Assembly (NCBI GenBank): GCA_900553815.1
Contig: USEY01000009.1
Location: 1-64,000, forward strand
Reading direction: 5' to 3'
Length of the DNA stretch: 64,000 nt
DNA from: an uncultured Bacteroides sp.
GTDB lineage: Bacteria; Bacteroidota; Bacteroidia; Bacteroidales; Bacteroidaceae
Every line of letters begins with the position of its first letter. Positions within the stretch are counted from its first letter, which is position 1. Positions 7,256-15,479 of this stretch are shown here, in pieces. The notes beneath the pieces were generated by a model. It had not been told where the DNA came from and made no database searches. It saw only the letters and a list, made by a program, of their open reading frames with translations. The position numbers were made by a program, and so were the translations under genes.

Positions 7256-9769
7256 CTATGGCTTTATGCTGACCACCGTAAACGAGTAGGGTGGCAGCTC
7301 GCACTGCAAACGGCCGTTGTCCATACTTGCAGTTGTCGGTTGAGGCTTTGCATCGGTATCGTCGGGCTTGCCTGTCAGTACGGTAGCGGCCACCTCGGCA
7401 GGTGTACCTTGCAAAGGCAGCGACTCTACCGTCGTGCTGACGGATACGGGCAGCAGGTTGACCAGCTTCACAATCAGCTCGCCCGTGTCTTGCCGGCGGA
7501 CTACGGAGGCGCCAATGCGTTTGTTGGCATCCGCACGCTTGCTGTCAGTGCTCAGGCTGGATGGCAGGTAAAGGTCACCTGCATACCGGCCGAAGAGCTG
7601 CTGGGTGTAGTAGCTCGGAGTCAGCCTGATGCTTGTATTGTCAAAGTATATCAGGTCGGGGCGCCACTGTGTGTGTCCCTCCTTGGCCAGCAATGGGGCA
7701 TAAGAGGCCATGCGCACCACGTCGGCGTTGCGTTCTACCGCCGTCAAGTAAAGTGCTTCGGCCAAGGCTACTTCCAGGTTGCTGGGCCGTCCCGGCAGGT
7801 GGGCGGCATACTCACCCAGATAGACCTGCGGCTTGCTGCGGTCGTAGCGGTCATAGAAGTCCTGGTTGTGTATGAACCAGCCGGGTTGCACGTAGTAGTG
7901 TTCGTCCACCATGGGCACACCCAGGCGGGTGGCCAGTTTCCAACCCTCGTTGTAGTCCGTACCCTCGTAGAAAGGTCCCGCGGTGCCTATGACGGTAATT
8001 TCCGGATAATGTTCCTTGACGGCCCGGTAGATTTGCGTGAAGCGTTCCTCAAACACCGTGGTGATAAGGTCTTCATTGCCGATGCCGATGTATTTCAGTC
8101 CGAAAGGCTTGGGATGTCCGGCCTCTGCCCGTTTCCGTCCCCAGACGGTTTTCCGAGCGTCTCCGTTGGCATATTCTATGAGGTCCAGCACATCCTGTAT
8201 GTAGGCAGGCATTTCTTCCTGCGGAATGCCGCCCTGCTGTCCGTTGCATCCCAGCTCGCTGTCAGCGTGGTGGCTGCGCGTGCCCGAGTTCTGGCATGGT
8301 ACGCCGGCCGCCACTACGGGCAGGGGTTCCGCACCTATATCCTCGCAGAAGAGGAAATATTCATGATAGCCCAGTCCGCGTGTCTGGTGGTAGCCCCATA
8401 GGTTGCGCAGGGGCTTGCGTGCCTCCAGCGGCCCGATGGAACCTTTCCAGTCGTAGATGTTGTCAATGCCGTCGCCGTGAGCCACGCAGCCTCCCGGAAA
8501 ACGTACAAAACGTGGGTGCAGGTCGGCCAACACTTGTGCCAGGTCTGCCCGCAGTCCGTTTTTACGTTCCTTGAAGGTATCGCGCGGAAAGAGCGACACG
8601 AGGTCGAAGTGATAGCTGCCGGGCTCGTCGGGCGTGATGCAGAGCACGGCCCGGGTGGCATCTGCGCTTGGGGTCAGGGTAGCTCGCAGCTGTTTCCATT
8701 CGTCTGCGGTGATGCTGATGCGTGCCGATGTCAGCAGTCGCCCTTCAGGCGTGCGCAGGCTGACGGTGGCTTTGCCTCCCCGGCTGCCCGGAGCTGTGCG
8801 CGCCCGACAGCTGAAGTCGTAGCGGGCGCCCTGTTTCAGGACTATGCCGTCGTAGCCGCTGTTCTCCAGGCAGGTACCCGGCGTATTGACTTGCAGAATG
8901 GCATAATGGGGATTGTTGGGATGTAGGGGCTGTTCCGTGCCTATGGCCGGTGCCGCGGTGTGTTCTCCTTTTCTTACGGTCCAGGCATATCCGCTGTCCC
9001 ACTTCTCGCGCGAGCCGTCGTGCGGTGAATATTCAAAGTCTCTGTTCTGCACCAGTTCGGCATACAGACCTCCGTCGGCTGCATAGTTGATGTCCTCAAA
9101 GAAAATGCCTATCAGGTGGTTACTGATGGCCTTGGCCTGTGTGGTGTCTACCGTAAGGGTGGCTGTCAAGGGCTTCAGTCCGGCAAAGCGGGTGCCGTCT
9201 TGGGCAGTCTGCTCGTCGTGCAGCGATTGGCGCAGCCGCTTGTGGTCGGCATAGCGGACGAGGTTCTCTATCAGACTATAGGGCACCCGCTGTGCCCATC
9301 CTTGGCATACTTTGCCTTCTACAGTGGCTTCCAGCTGTCCTGTGCGGCAGGTATGGACGGGTAGGTAGGGTTTCTCGCCGCCGGGCTCAAAGTAACTTTG
9401 CGCTCCCCACGTCAGCAGGTCGTCCGAAGAAGCATGTGCTATCACCTGTCCGCTGGCTGTAGCCCGCCAGATGCAATGCCACTTTCCACTGCCTTGCTCT
9501 TGCATCAGCCGGGGAGTAAACATTTTCTTTCCTCGTCCCCATGGGCCGAAATCACTCTTCAGATACTCATATCCCTCGGCTACGCTGAACCATCGGGCGG
9601 AGTCCCGGCTCCAGGCCAGGCGCAGCCCGCTCTCACCGTTGTCCTGCGCGTATGCCAGCAGGGTGACAGAGTCGGGCACGTTCAGGCATTCGCTGGTCCG
9701 CGCCTGCAGGGAGGTGCCTGCCGCCACCAATATAGTGGCCAGCAGGCTTGTTCTGATTCCTCTGTTCAT
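7256..9769 (-). CDS. GH51 alpha-L-arabinofuranosidase with N-terminal beta-propeller fragment
   Basis: The 837-aa secreted protein has a signal peptide (residues 1-23) and belongs to glycoside hydrolase family 51, which removes alpha-L-arabinofuranosyl side chains. Catalytic residues by motif are Glu566 (acid/base, in GIGNEDL) and Glu653 (nucleophile, in YLGEYAA). Residues ~25-190 look like part of a GH43-type five-bladed propeller (RLAWSRDSARWF, CIWRATASGQ, HASSDDLLTW), too short to be a full domain. Residues ~215-400 hold the first GH51 strand and a CBM4/9-like jelly roll. The ~330-residue barrel and a C-terminal beta domain follow. The gene is 12 bp behind the GH43-GH97 gene and co-transcribed. 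GC-rich composition contrasts with the PUL at 15-25 kb. Confidence 0.88.
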   Translation of the reverse strand: MNRGIRTSLLATILVAAGTSLQARTSECLNVPDSVTLLAYAQDNGESGLRLAWSRDSARWFSVAEGYEYLKSDFGPWGRGKKMFTPRLMQEQGSGKWHCIWRATASGQVIAHASSDDLLTWGAQSYFEPGGEKPYLPVHTCRTGQLEATVEGKVCQGWAQRVPYSLIENLVRYADHKRLRQSLHDEQTAQDGTRFAGLKPLTATLTVDTTQAKAISNHLIGIFFEDINYAADGGLYAELVQNRDFEYSPHDGSREKWDSGYAWTVRKGEHTAAPAIGTEQPLHPNNPHYAILQVNTPGTCLENSGYDGIVLKQGARYDFSCRARTAPGSRGGKATVSLRTPEGRLLTSARISITADEWKQLRATLTPSADATRAVLCITPDEPGSYHFDLVSLFPRDTFKERKNGLRADLAQVLADLHPRFVRFPGGCVAHGDGIDNIYDWKGSIGPLEARKPLRNLWGYHQTRGLGYHEYFLFCEDIGAEPLPVVAAGVPCQNSGTRSHHADSELGCNGQQGGIPQEEMPAYIQDVLDLIEYANGDARKTVWGRKRAEAGHPKPFGLKYIGIGNEDLITTVFEERFTQIYRAVKEHYPEITVIGTAGPFYEGTDYNEGWKLATRLGVPMVDEHYYVQPGWFIHNQDFYDRYDRSKPQVYLGEYAAHLPGRPSNLEVALAEALYLTAVERNADVVRMASYAPLLAKEGHTQWRPDLIYFDNTSIRLTPSYYTQQLFGRYAGDLYLPSSLSTDSKRADANKRIGASVVRRQDTGELIVKLVNLLPVSVSTTVESLPLQGTPAEVAATVLTGKPDDTDAKPQPTTASMDNGRLQCELPPYSFTVVSIKP

Positions 9770-9781
9770 CTTCGGGGATGT

Positions 9782-12706
9782 TTAGTCGTTAGGCATCACT
9801 ACCACAGCCCCGCCCTGCGGCTGTACGGTCAGGCGCAGTTTACCGTTTTTGGCCACGGCTTGTTTTTTTAGCATGGTTTCCAGCTTCTTGCCGTCGGTAT
9901 AGACGGCTATGCGCGCGCCTGCTTTCAGCGGTTCGGCCACTTCCACTTGCAGGGGCTTGCCGGTGGCGTTGATGGCAGCTATGTACCAGGTATCGGCATG
10001 GCGGCGTGCCAGTACTACGTAGCGGCCCGGATAGCCGTCGATGAAGCGCGTCTCGTCCCAGGTGGTGGGCAGCTGGCGCAGGAAGTCGAGGCACAGCTTG
10101 GGAGCGTCCTCCAGATTGTTGGGAGCCAAGGCGATGTTCTGTATCGGATTCTGGAACAGGATGCTCACTGCCAGCTGGAAGATGTTGGTCGTGCGGCGTA
10201 TGTTGCCTCCGTCGTTGCCTTTGTTCATTCGCTTGTTCATAAATGTGCCGCCAAACTCCATGCAGCCCACGGCATTGCGTATGAAGGGATGCAGGCAGGC
10301 ATTGAAGGCTTCGTTGTCGCAGAAGTGCTGGTTGAATATCAGGTTTTCCGAGGCCAGCACGGCTTCGCTGCCCACATAGTTGGGATACATGCGCTCCCAG
10401 CCGCGCGGCAGTGTGCAGCCGTGGAAGATGACCATCAGCCCGTGGTCGTCGGCATCGCTCAGGATGCTCTCATACAGGCGCATGGTCTCCTGTTTGTCGC
10501 CCCCGAAGAAGTCCACCTTGATGCCCTTCACGCCGATGCTTTGCAGCCAGTCCATTTCCTGCTTGCGGGCTATGGGGTTGTCCATCCGGTCAGTGGGGCT
10601 CTGCGTGATGTCGTTCCAGTAGCCACTGGAACTGTACCACAGCAGCACGTCCACCTGTTTGCTGTGGGCGTAGTCTACCAGCTGCTTCATGCGTTCGCGG
10701 CCTATGTTCACGTCCCAGCCGCAGTCTATCAACACGTATTCATATCCCATGGCTGCTGCCAGGTCGATGAACTTCACCTGGTCGTCGTAGTTGATGCTGT
10801 TGTCCTGCCACAGAATCCAGCTCCAGGTGCCGCGTCCGGGTTGGTAAGTATGCTTGCTTTGGTAGCGCGGGCTTACGACATCCCACGTCACGGTGCTCTC
10901 TACAATGGGCCTCAGGGTTTGGCCCACGCTGATGGTGCGCCAGGGGGTAGAGCCGGGCAGTGCAAAGGCTGGCTCCACGGTGCCGTTGCCGTTGTTCTCC
11001 TCAGCCATGGGGAATTCCAGTGTGTAGCAGCCGTCTTGCGCGTCGCTCAGGCGTGAGCCGCAGTAGCGACTGTCTACGCCCGTCTCGCTCACCAGCGCCC
11101 AGCCGTCGTCGCCTATGTGGAAGAGGCAGGGGAAGGTGTAGCCGTGGCCGTAGAGCGAGGCGGTGTCCATGGGTGCATCGGGGATATACTCCTCCTCATA
11201 GCTGGGCTTGGTCCGCTTCCAGCCTATCATGGCGTCGCTCTGCGGACAGAGGAAAGTGGTGGTCTGCTGCGGGAAGCGGAAGCCGGTGGCCTCCTTCATG
11301 ACGCGCGCGCTGCCGGTTTCTCCCTGGCGGGGTAGGCTATAGCAGAAGGCCACGTCGTTGTTGCTCACCCGGAAGGTGATGCCCAGCTGCCGGCCGTCGG
11401 CATCGGTCAGGGTACATTGCAGCTCGTTGGCGCGGTAGTGTGTGCTGGATGCCTTGCTGTGTGCCAACGTATAGGTGGTGTCGATGCTGCGTGTCTGCTG
11501 CCCGGTGAGTCTCAGGCCGCGGCCCAGGTCGGCATAGTTGGTGGTCAGTCCCAAGGGTGAGTTAAGCAGCATCGGTTTGCCGGCGTAGGTCACGCTGTAG
11601 GAGGGTCTTCCCACGGAGTCGCACTGCAGGCTTACCTGCAACTTGCCGTCAGGACCGCTCACCGTCACGGGTTGAGCAATGGCATTGGTCGCCGTGCCCG
11701 GTATGGTCATGCCGCTGGGTGTGCCCCAGTAGGAGGTGAGGCGCAGCAGCTCGGTGCCCGTAATGGGGATGATCGTGCCATGGCGTGGGTGGAAATCCAT
11801 CTTCACCGCGTGGTCTATGGCCTTGAAATGCTGCAGGTCGGTGGTTTCCGTAAACTGGTAACTGCCCTTCATGTAGACGTCGTACATCAGGATGTATTTG
11901 TCTTGTCCTATCAGCTTGAAGGTGCCTGCACCCTCCACGGCCTCGGTGGTCTGCTGCTTGTAGTCGGGCTCCTCGGTCCACTGGCCGGAGGTCAGCGAGC
12001 GGGTGGTGGCCACCTTGATGCCATTGCCGTGCCCCTCGGTCTTGTAGAACAGGTGGTAGGTGCCATCCTTCAGCACGATGTCGCCGTCAATGCACGACTT
12101 GCCGTTGGCAGGTAGGAAGAGGGGACGGGGTTCACCCTCCAGGTCGGTGAAGGAAGGGTTGGCATAGGCATAGTAGATGATGTCGGGCCCGTCGCCGTGT
12201 TGCATGGACCAGTAGACCATGTATTTTCCGGCCTCGGGGTCAAAGATGGTCTGCGGTGCCCACACCCGTTTCAGCTTCTCCTGCCCCGGGTAGCGCTTTT
12301 GCATGTTGATGACCGAGTGTGACCAGTGGATGAGGCCGGTAGACTTCAGCATGACTAGTGCTCGGTTGGAGTCCCAGCCGTTGTCCGACACCATGTCGGT
12401 CACTACCATGTAGAACGTCTTGCCGTCCTGACAGCGCAATATGTGCGGGTCGCGCACACCACCGGTCGAGCTGATGACCTTCGAGTCGATGACCGGCCTG
12501 TTGCCGTTCAGTGCACGGTAAGTGTAGCCGTCGGTGCTGACGGCATAGCACACGGCTTCCTGGCTGATGTGGTTGCCTGTGAAGTAAGTGAACAGGTAGG
12601 CCGAACACTTGTCGCTGGCGTTGTCGGCCTGCTGAGGCTGTGCGGGGAGTGTCGTGGCTAGGCTGAGACCTATCACTGCCACCGCTTGTCTGATGATGTT
12701 TTTCAT
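9782..12706 (-). CDS. GH43-GH97 bimodular glycoside hydrolase
   Basis: The 974-aa secreted protein fuses two catalytic modules. After the signal peptide (1-22), residues ~30-325 form a GH43-like five-bladed propeller, with the RDPHIL segment for the base Asp and later VWAPQ and DGDI motifs. Residues ~345-970 form a GH97 enzyme: N-terminal beta-sandwich, TIM barrel and C-terminal domain. In the barrel, IKVDFFGGD places an Asp (Asp732) where retaining GH97 alpha-galactosidases carry their nucleophile, rather than the arrangement of inverting SusB, so I infer a retaining, alpha-galactosidase-like activity. It is the first gene of a two-gene operon with GH51; together they suit removal of arabinose and galactose side chains from a plant arabinogalactan-type glycan. 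Substrate is inferred. Confidence 0.85.
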   Translation of the reverse strand: MKNIIRQAVAVIGLSLATTLPAQPQQADNASDKCSAYLFTYFTGNHISQEAVCYAVSTDGYTYRALNGNRPVIDSKVISSTGGVRDPHILRCQDGKTFYMVVTDMVSDNGWDSNRALVMLKSTGLIHWSHSVINMQKRYPGQEKLKRVWAPQTIFDPEAGKYMVYWSMQHGDGPDIIYYAYANPSFTDLEGEPRPLFLPANGKSCIDGDIVLKDGTYHLFYKTEGHGNGIKVATTRSLTSGQWTEEPDYKQQTTEAVEGAGTFKLIGQDKYILMYDVYMKGSYQFTETTDLQHFKAIDHAVKMDFHPRHGTIIPITGTELLRLTSYWGTPSGMTIPGTATNAIAQPVTVSGPDGKLQVSLQCDSVGRPSYSVTYAGKPMLLNSPLGLTTNYADLGRGLRLTGQQTRSIDTTYTLAHSKASSTHYRANELQCTLTDADGRQLGITFRVSNNDVAFCYSLPRQGETGSARVMKEATGFRFPQQTTTFLCPQSDAMIGWKRTKPSYEEEYIPDAPMDTASLYGHGYTFPCLFHIGDDGWALVSETGVDSRYCGSRLSDAQDGCYTLEFPMAEENNGNGTVEPAFALPGSTPWRTISVGQTLRPIVESTVTWDVVSPRYQSKHTYQPGRGTWSWILWQDNSINYDDQVKFIDLAAAMGYEYVLIDCGWDVNIGRERMKQLVDYAHSKQVDVLLWYSSSGYWNDITQSPTDRMDNPIARKQEMDWLQSIGVKGIKVDFFGGDKQETMRLYESILSDADDHGLMVIFHGCTLPRGWERMYPNYVGSEAVLASENLIFNQHFCDNEAFNACLHPFIRNAVGCMEFGGTFMNKRMNKGNDGGNIRRTTNIFQLAVSILFQNPIQNIALAPNNLEDAPKLCLDFLRQLPTTWDETRFIDGYPGRYVVLARRHADTWYIAAINATGKPLQVEVAEPLKAGARIAVYTDGKKLETMLKKQAVAKNGKLRLTVQPQGGAVVVMPND

Positions 12707-12985
12707 GGCGTATACTATTAATTATTAAGTGTTGAATTTACACGTTATCGCCCCGGGTATATCAAAACGCCTTGCCTGCCCGGGCAGGAAAAGCGTGGGT
12801 TACTGTCAGGCTCTTCTTACAAAGCCTTTGTGCCTAGGAGTGCAGGTGTGGCGTTGTCTGGCAGTCGGCCAGCAGCCTGCGCATTCCTGTAGCGAATATG
12901 TTGTTGCGGGTTGTTTCCATGGTTGTCACGTGTGTTTTTCTATGTTTCGGGTGTTGTTTGTGAGTAGCTCCTTCCCGTTACGTGG
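12707..12985 (-). promoter_or_regulatory. Long 5' leader of the GH43-GH97/GH51 operon
   Basis: About 270 nt separate the predicted transcription start from the start codon. The leader holds a GC-rich hairpin, GCCTGCCCGGGCAGG at 12775-12789. No protein-coding frame is evident and no riboswitch family is recognised. Confidence 0.4.
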
Positions 12986-13016
12986 CAAATTTAAATAAAA
13001 AACAGTAAAAAAGAAA
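12986..13016 (-). promoter_or_regulatory. Promoter of GH43-GH97/GH51 operon
   Basis: On the minus strand TTTC (complement of 13013-13016), 19 nt, then TAAATTTG (complement of 12986-12993) fit the Bacteroides consensus with one mismatch in the -33 box. Confidence 0.5.
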
Positions 13017-13326
13017 GCGTCCCGTAGCGATTGTTTTTCGTAGTACGGACATGGCTATGGGATGATAGGATGCTGGCAGGAATTTTGCATTGGTCGGGGC
13101 TGAGGTTTCGGTTCTGTTGGCCCGTCGGCAGCTCGCTTTTCTTCTTCATGTTTGCTTCCGGCTGACTTTTTCTCCCTCCCTTTGCTCCTCCTCTCTTTTT
13201 ATATAGTCTTATAAGTATTGATTTATTACTGTTGATTCCTTCTCTTTTCATCCTCCTTCCCGGTTGTCAGTTTTCAGTAGTCTATCCCTCCTTTTCATCT
13301 CCCGACCCCCTCTCCCGAACCCTGTT

Positions 13327-13430
13327 TTGTTCGTTCCTCCTTCGTTCCTTGTTCGTTCTTTCTTCGCTTTTGGGTACCTTTGAACGAAGGAGGAACGAAG
13401 CAGATGCGTCAGAAAGGCGATTGGGGTAGG
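13327..13430 (+). repeat. Dispersed ~104-bp repeat, copy 1
   Basis: This segment recurs inverted at 56509-56613 with about nine positions in ten the same. Inside it, TTCGTTCCTCCTTCGTTC and GAACGAAGGAGGAACGAA form an inverted repeat around a TTTTGGGTACCTTT centre. It lies in a ~630-bp gene-free stretch (13017-13618) made mostly of pyrimidine-rich DNA. Confidence 0.8.
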
Positions 13431-13618
13431 ATGGAATGCTGTTCTTTTGTCGTTCAAACGGGGTGCAGTCTGTGCGGGTAGACAAGGTGGAGTTTCTATC
13501 TATGAACCTCTTTGATGTAATGAAAAAATATCACTCTCCTTTTTGCAGGAATTCATAGTACGGTTGCGGTGTACTGTATTTGTGGCATGGGTGCGTGGTC
13601 TATAGTTTTCGGCTTTTC

Positions 13619-13650
13619 TTTCGTTTTCTGCAATATTTGGTTTATATTTG
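13619..13650 (+). promoter_or_regulatory. Promoter of ECF sigma gene
   Basis: TTTC at 13619-13622, a 20-nt spacer, and TATATTTG at 13643-13650. The start codon at 13674 follows only about 17 nt after the predicted transcription start. Confidence 0.6.
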
Positions 13651-13673
13651 CCCAAAACTAGCAAACGAATCCC

Positions 13674-14258
13674 ATGTCTCTTCAGGTAGAACAAATGTTG
13701 GCTTTCAACAAGCTTTACACGGAATATAGCCGTCGCTTTATCCGTTTCGCCCGCTCGTATGTGCAGACAGACGAGGAGGCTGAGGATATAGTGAACGACA
13801 GTTTCATGTATTACTGGGAAAACCGGGCCACGATTGACAACAGCAACCTGTCGGCTTACCTGCTGACCGTGGTGAAGCACCGCTGTCTCAACTACCTGAA
13901 GCGTCAGGCGTTGGAAGAACAGGCCAAGTCCGATTTTCATTCATTGGAGGAATGGGAGCTGCAACTGAAAATAACTACTCTGGAGGCGTGCAACCCCGAC
14001 TTACTGATGTCGCACGAAATACAGGCGCTGGTACAGCGTGCTTTGGCTGCCTTGCCGGCACAGACGCGCGAAGTATTGCTGCGGAGCCGCTATCACTCGC
14101 AGTCCAATAAGGAGATTGCTGCCGCACTGGGTATTTCGGTCAAGGCCGTGGAGTATCATATATCAAAGGCTCTGCGTGTATTGCGTGTGGTACTGAAGGA
14201 TTACTTCCCGCTTTGGCTATTGATGTGTAGCCATTGGTTGGACGAAATGTCATGTTGA
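13674..14258 (+). CDS. ECF-type RNA polymerase sigma factor
   Basis: The 194-aa protein has sigma region 2 (residues ~10-75, with DEEAEDIVNDSFMYYWEN) and region 4 (~125-180, with LPAQTREVLLRSR and the helix-turn-helix EIAAALGISVKAVEYH). It is of usual length for Bacteroidales ECF sigma factors. It recruits RNA polymerase to target promoters when released by its anti-sigma factor. The FecR gene follows 128 bp later, then a SusC with a signalling STN domain. This is the classic order for a transport-coupled cell-surface signalling cascade. No housekeeping -7 box is evident in front of susC, consistent with dependence on this sigma factor, although that is inferred. Confidence 0.93.
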   Translation: MSLQVEQMLAFNKLYTEYSRRFIRFARSYVQTDEEAEDIVNDSFMYYWENRATIDNSNLSAYLLTVVKHRCLNYLKRQALEEQAKSDFHSLEEWELQLKITTLEACNPDLLMSHEIQALVQRALAALPAQTREVLLRSRYHSQSNKEIAAALGISVKAVEYHISKALRVLRVVLKDYFPLWLLMCSHWLDEMSC

Positions 14259-14386
14259 CGTTGATAGATGGGGCAGCCGTTTGGTTGCCTTATTTTGCAT
14301 TTATGATTTGTTAACACAAAAAACTGCATTTTCGTTTAGGGTTCTTCTGTTTTCGCTTGCTTATAATAACAGACAACGGAAAGAAC

Positions 14387-15331
14387 ATGGAAAAAATAAC
14401 CTTACATAGATTTTTTGCGGGCGAAGCCTCGGATGCAGAGAAACGACAGATAAAGTCGTGGCTGGAAGAAGATGGCAAGCATCAGCAACAGTTACTCGAC
14501 GAGCGTGCCTTTTTCGACGCCATGCTGCTGGCCGATGACCGGCAGGCTGCCCAGCCTCGTCGTAGCGTGATATACAGAACGCTGCGCTATGTGGGGTGTC
14601 ATTCGGTGCAGTGGGCTGCTGTGTTTGCCATTGCTTTCTTTGCTGCCTACTTCTGGATGAACGGTCGCTATGAACAGCTGGAAGAGGCTGTGAATGTAGT
14701 AAGCGTTCCTCTGGGACAGCGTGCCAACCTGACGCTGGCCGACGGAACCCGGGTGTGCTTGAATGCAGGCTCCACCTTGAGCTATCCGGCTGCATTTGCC
14801 GGCGATATCCGTAAGGTGGAACTGGATGGCGAGGCCTACTTTGAGGTTAGCAAAAGCAAGGAAAAACCGTTTGTGGTACATACGCAGATGTGCGATGTGG
14901 AAGTATTGGGAACCAAATTCAATGTAGATGCCTACTCGGACAAGAACACATTTTCGGCAGCCCTGATGGAGGGAAAGATAAAGGTAGACAACAATTACAG
15001 CCCTGCTGACGTAATTTATCTCTCGCCCAGCCAGCAGGTTAGCCTTAAGAACGGTAAGCTGGATGTGGCACCCATTGTTGACTATGATATCTATCGATGG
15101 AAAGAGGGCCTGATTTGCTTTACGGACGTAAACTTTGTGGAACTGATGAAACGCATAGAGAAATACTATGGCGTGGATATGGAAGTGGAAAACACCGGAC
15201 TGGCCAGACGCGTATTCAGTGGTAAATTCCGCATATCGGATGGCATAGACAACCTGCTGCGTGTCTTGCAGAAAGATGTATATTTTGATTTCGAGCGTTC
15301 TGAGGACGGAAATACGATATATATACGTTGA
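14387..15331 (+). CDS. FecR-family anti-sigma factor
   Basis: The 314-aa inner-membrane protein has an N-terminal cytoplasmic anti-sigma region (~1-75), one transmembrane helix (WAAVFAIAFFAAYFW, ~80-95) and a periplasmic FecR domain (VPLGQRANLTLADGTRVCLN, then GEAYFEV and FVVHT), followed by a DUF4974 C-terminal domain. I use the ATG at 14387, ten codons inside the longest frame, because the KITLHRFFAGEAS start is the conserved one. In the known mechanism the periplasmic part contacts the STN domain of the cognate TonB-linked transporter and releases the sigma factor when substrate binds. Neighbours on both sides fit that circuit. Confidence 0.93.
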   Translation: MEKITLHRFFAGEASDAEKRQIKSWLEEDGKHQQQLLDERAFFDAMLLADDRQAAQPRRSVIYRTLRYVGCHSVQWAAVFAIAFFAAYFWMNGRYEQLEEAVNVVSVPLGQRANLTLADGTRVCLNAGSTLSYPAAFAGDIRKVELDGEAYFEVSKSKEKPFVVHTQMCDVEVLGTKFNVDAYSDKNTFSAALMEGKIKVDNNYSPADVIYLSPSQQVSLKNGKLDVAPIVDYDIYRWKEGLICFTDVNFVELMKRIEKYYGVDMEVENTGLARRVFSGKFRISDGIDNLLRVLQKDVYFDFERSEDGNTIYIR

Positions 15332-15479
15332 AATATTAACCCTTAAATTAAATTTTAATGCCTATGAATACAACTTGAAAAACATTTATTTCACTATGGC
15401 CAAACTGTTATATTGTGTTTGGCAGCACTTTGTTTAACTACTTTTTATTTGTAACCTTCTTTTAATAATACTTAATTGT

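Noticed and set aside
7094..8401. 435-codon plus-strand frame opposite GH51
   Set aside because: Shadow of GH51, starting inside the inverted-repeat element.
9947..11056. 369-codon plus-strand frame opposite the GH43-GH97 gene
   Set aside because: Shadow frame without motif.
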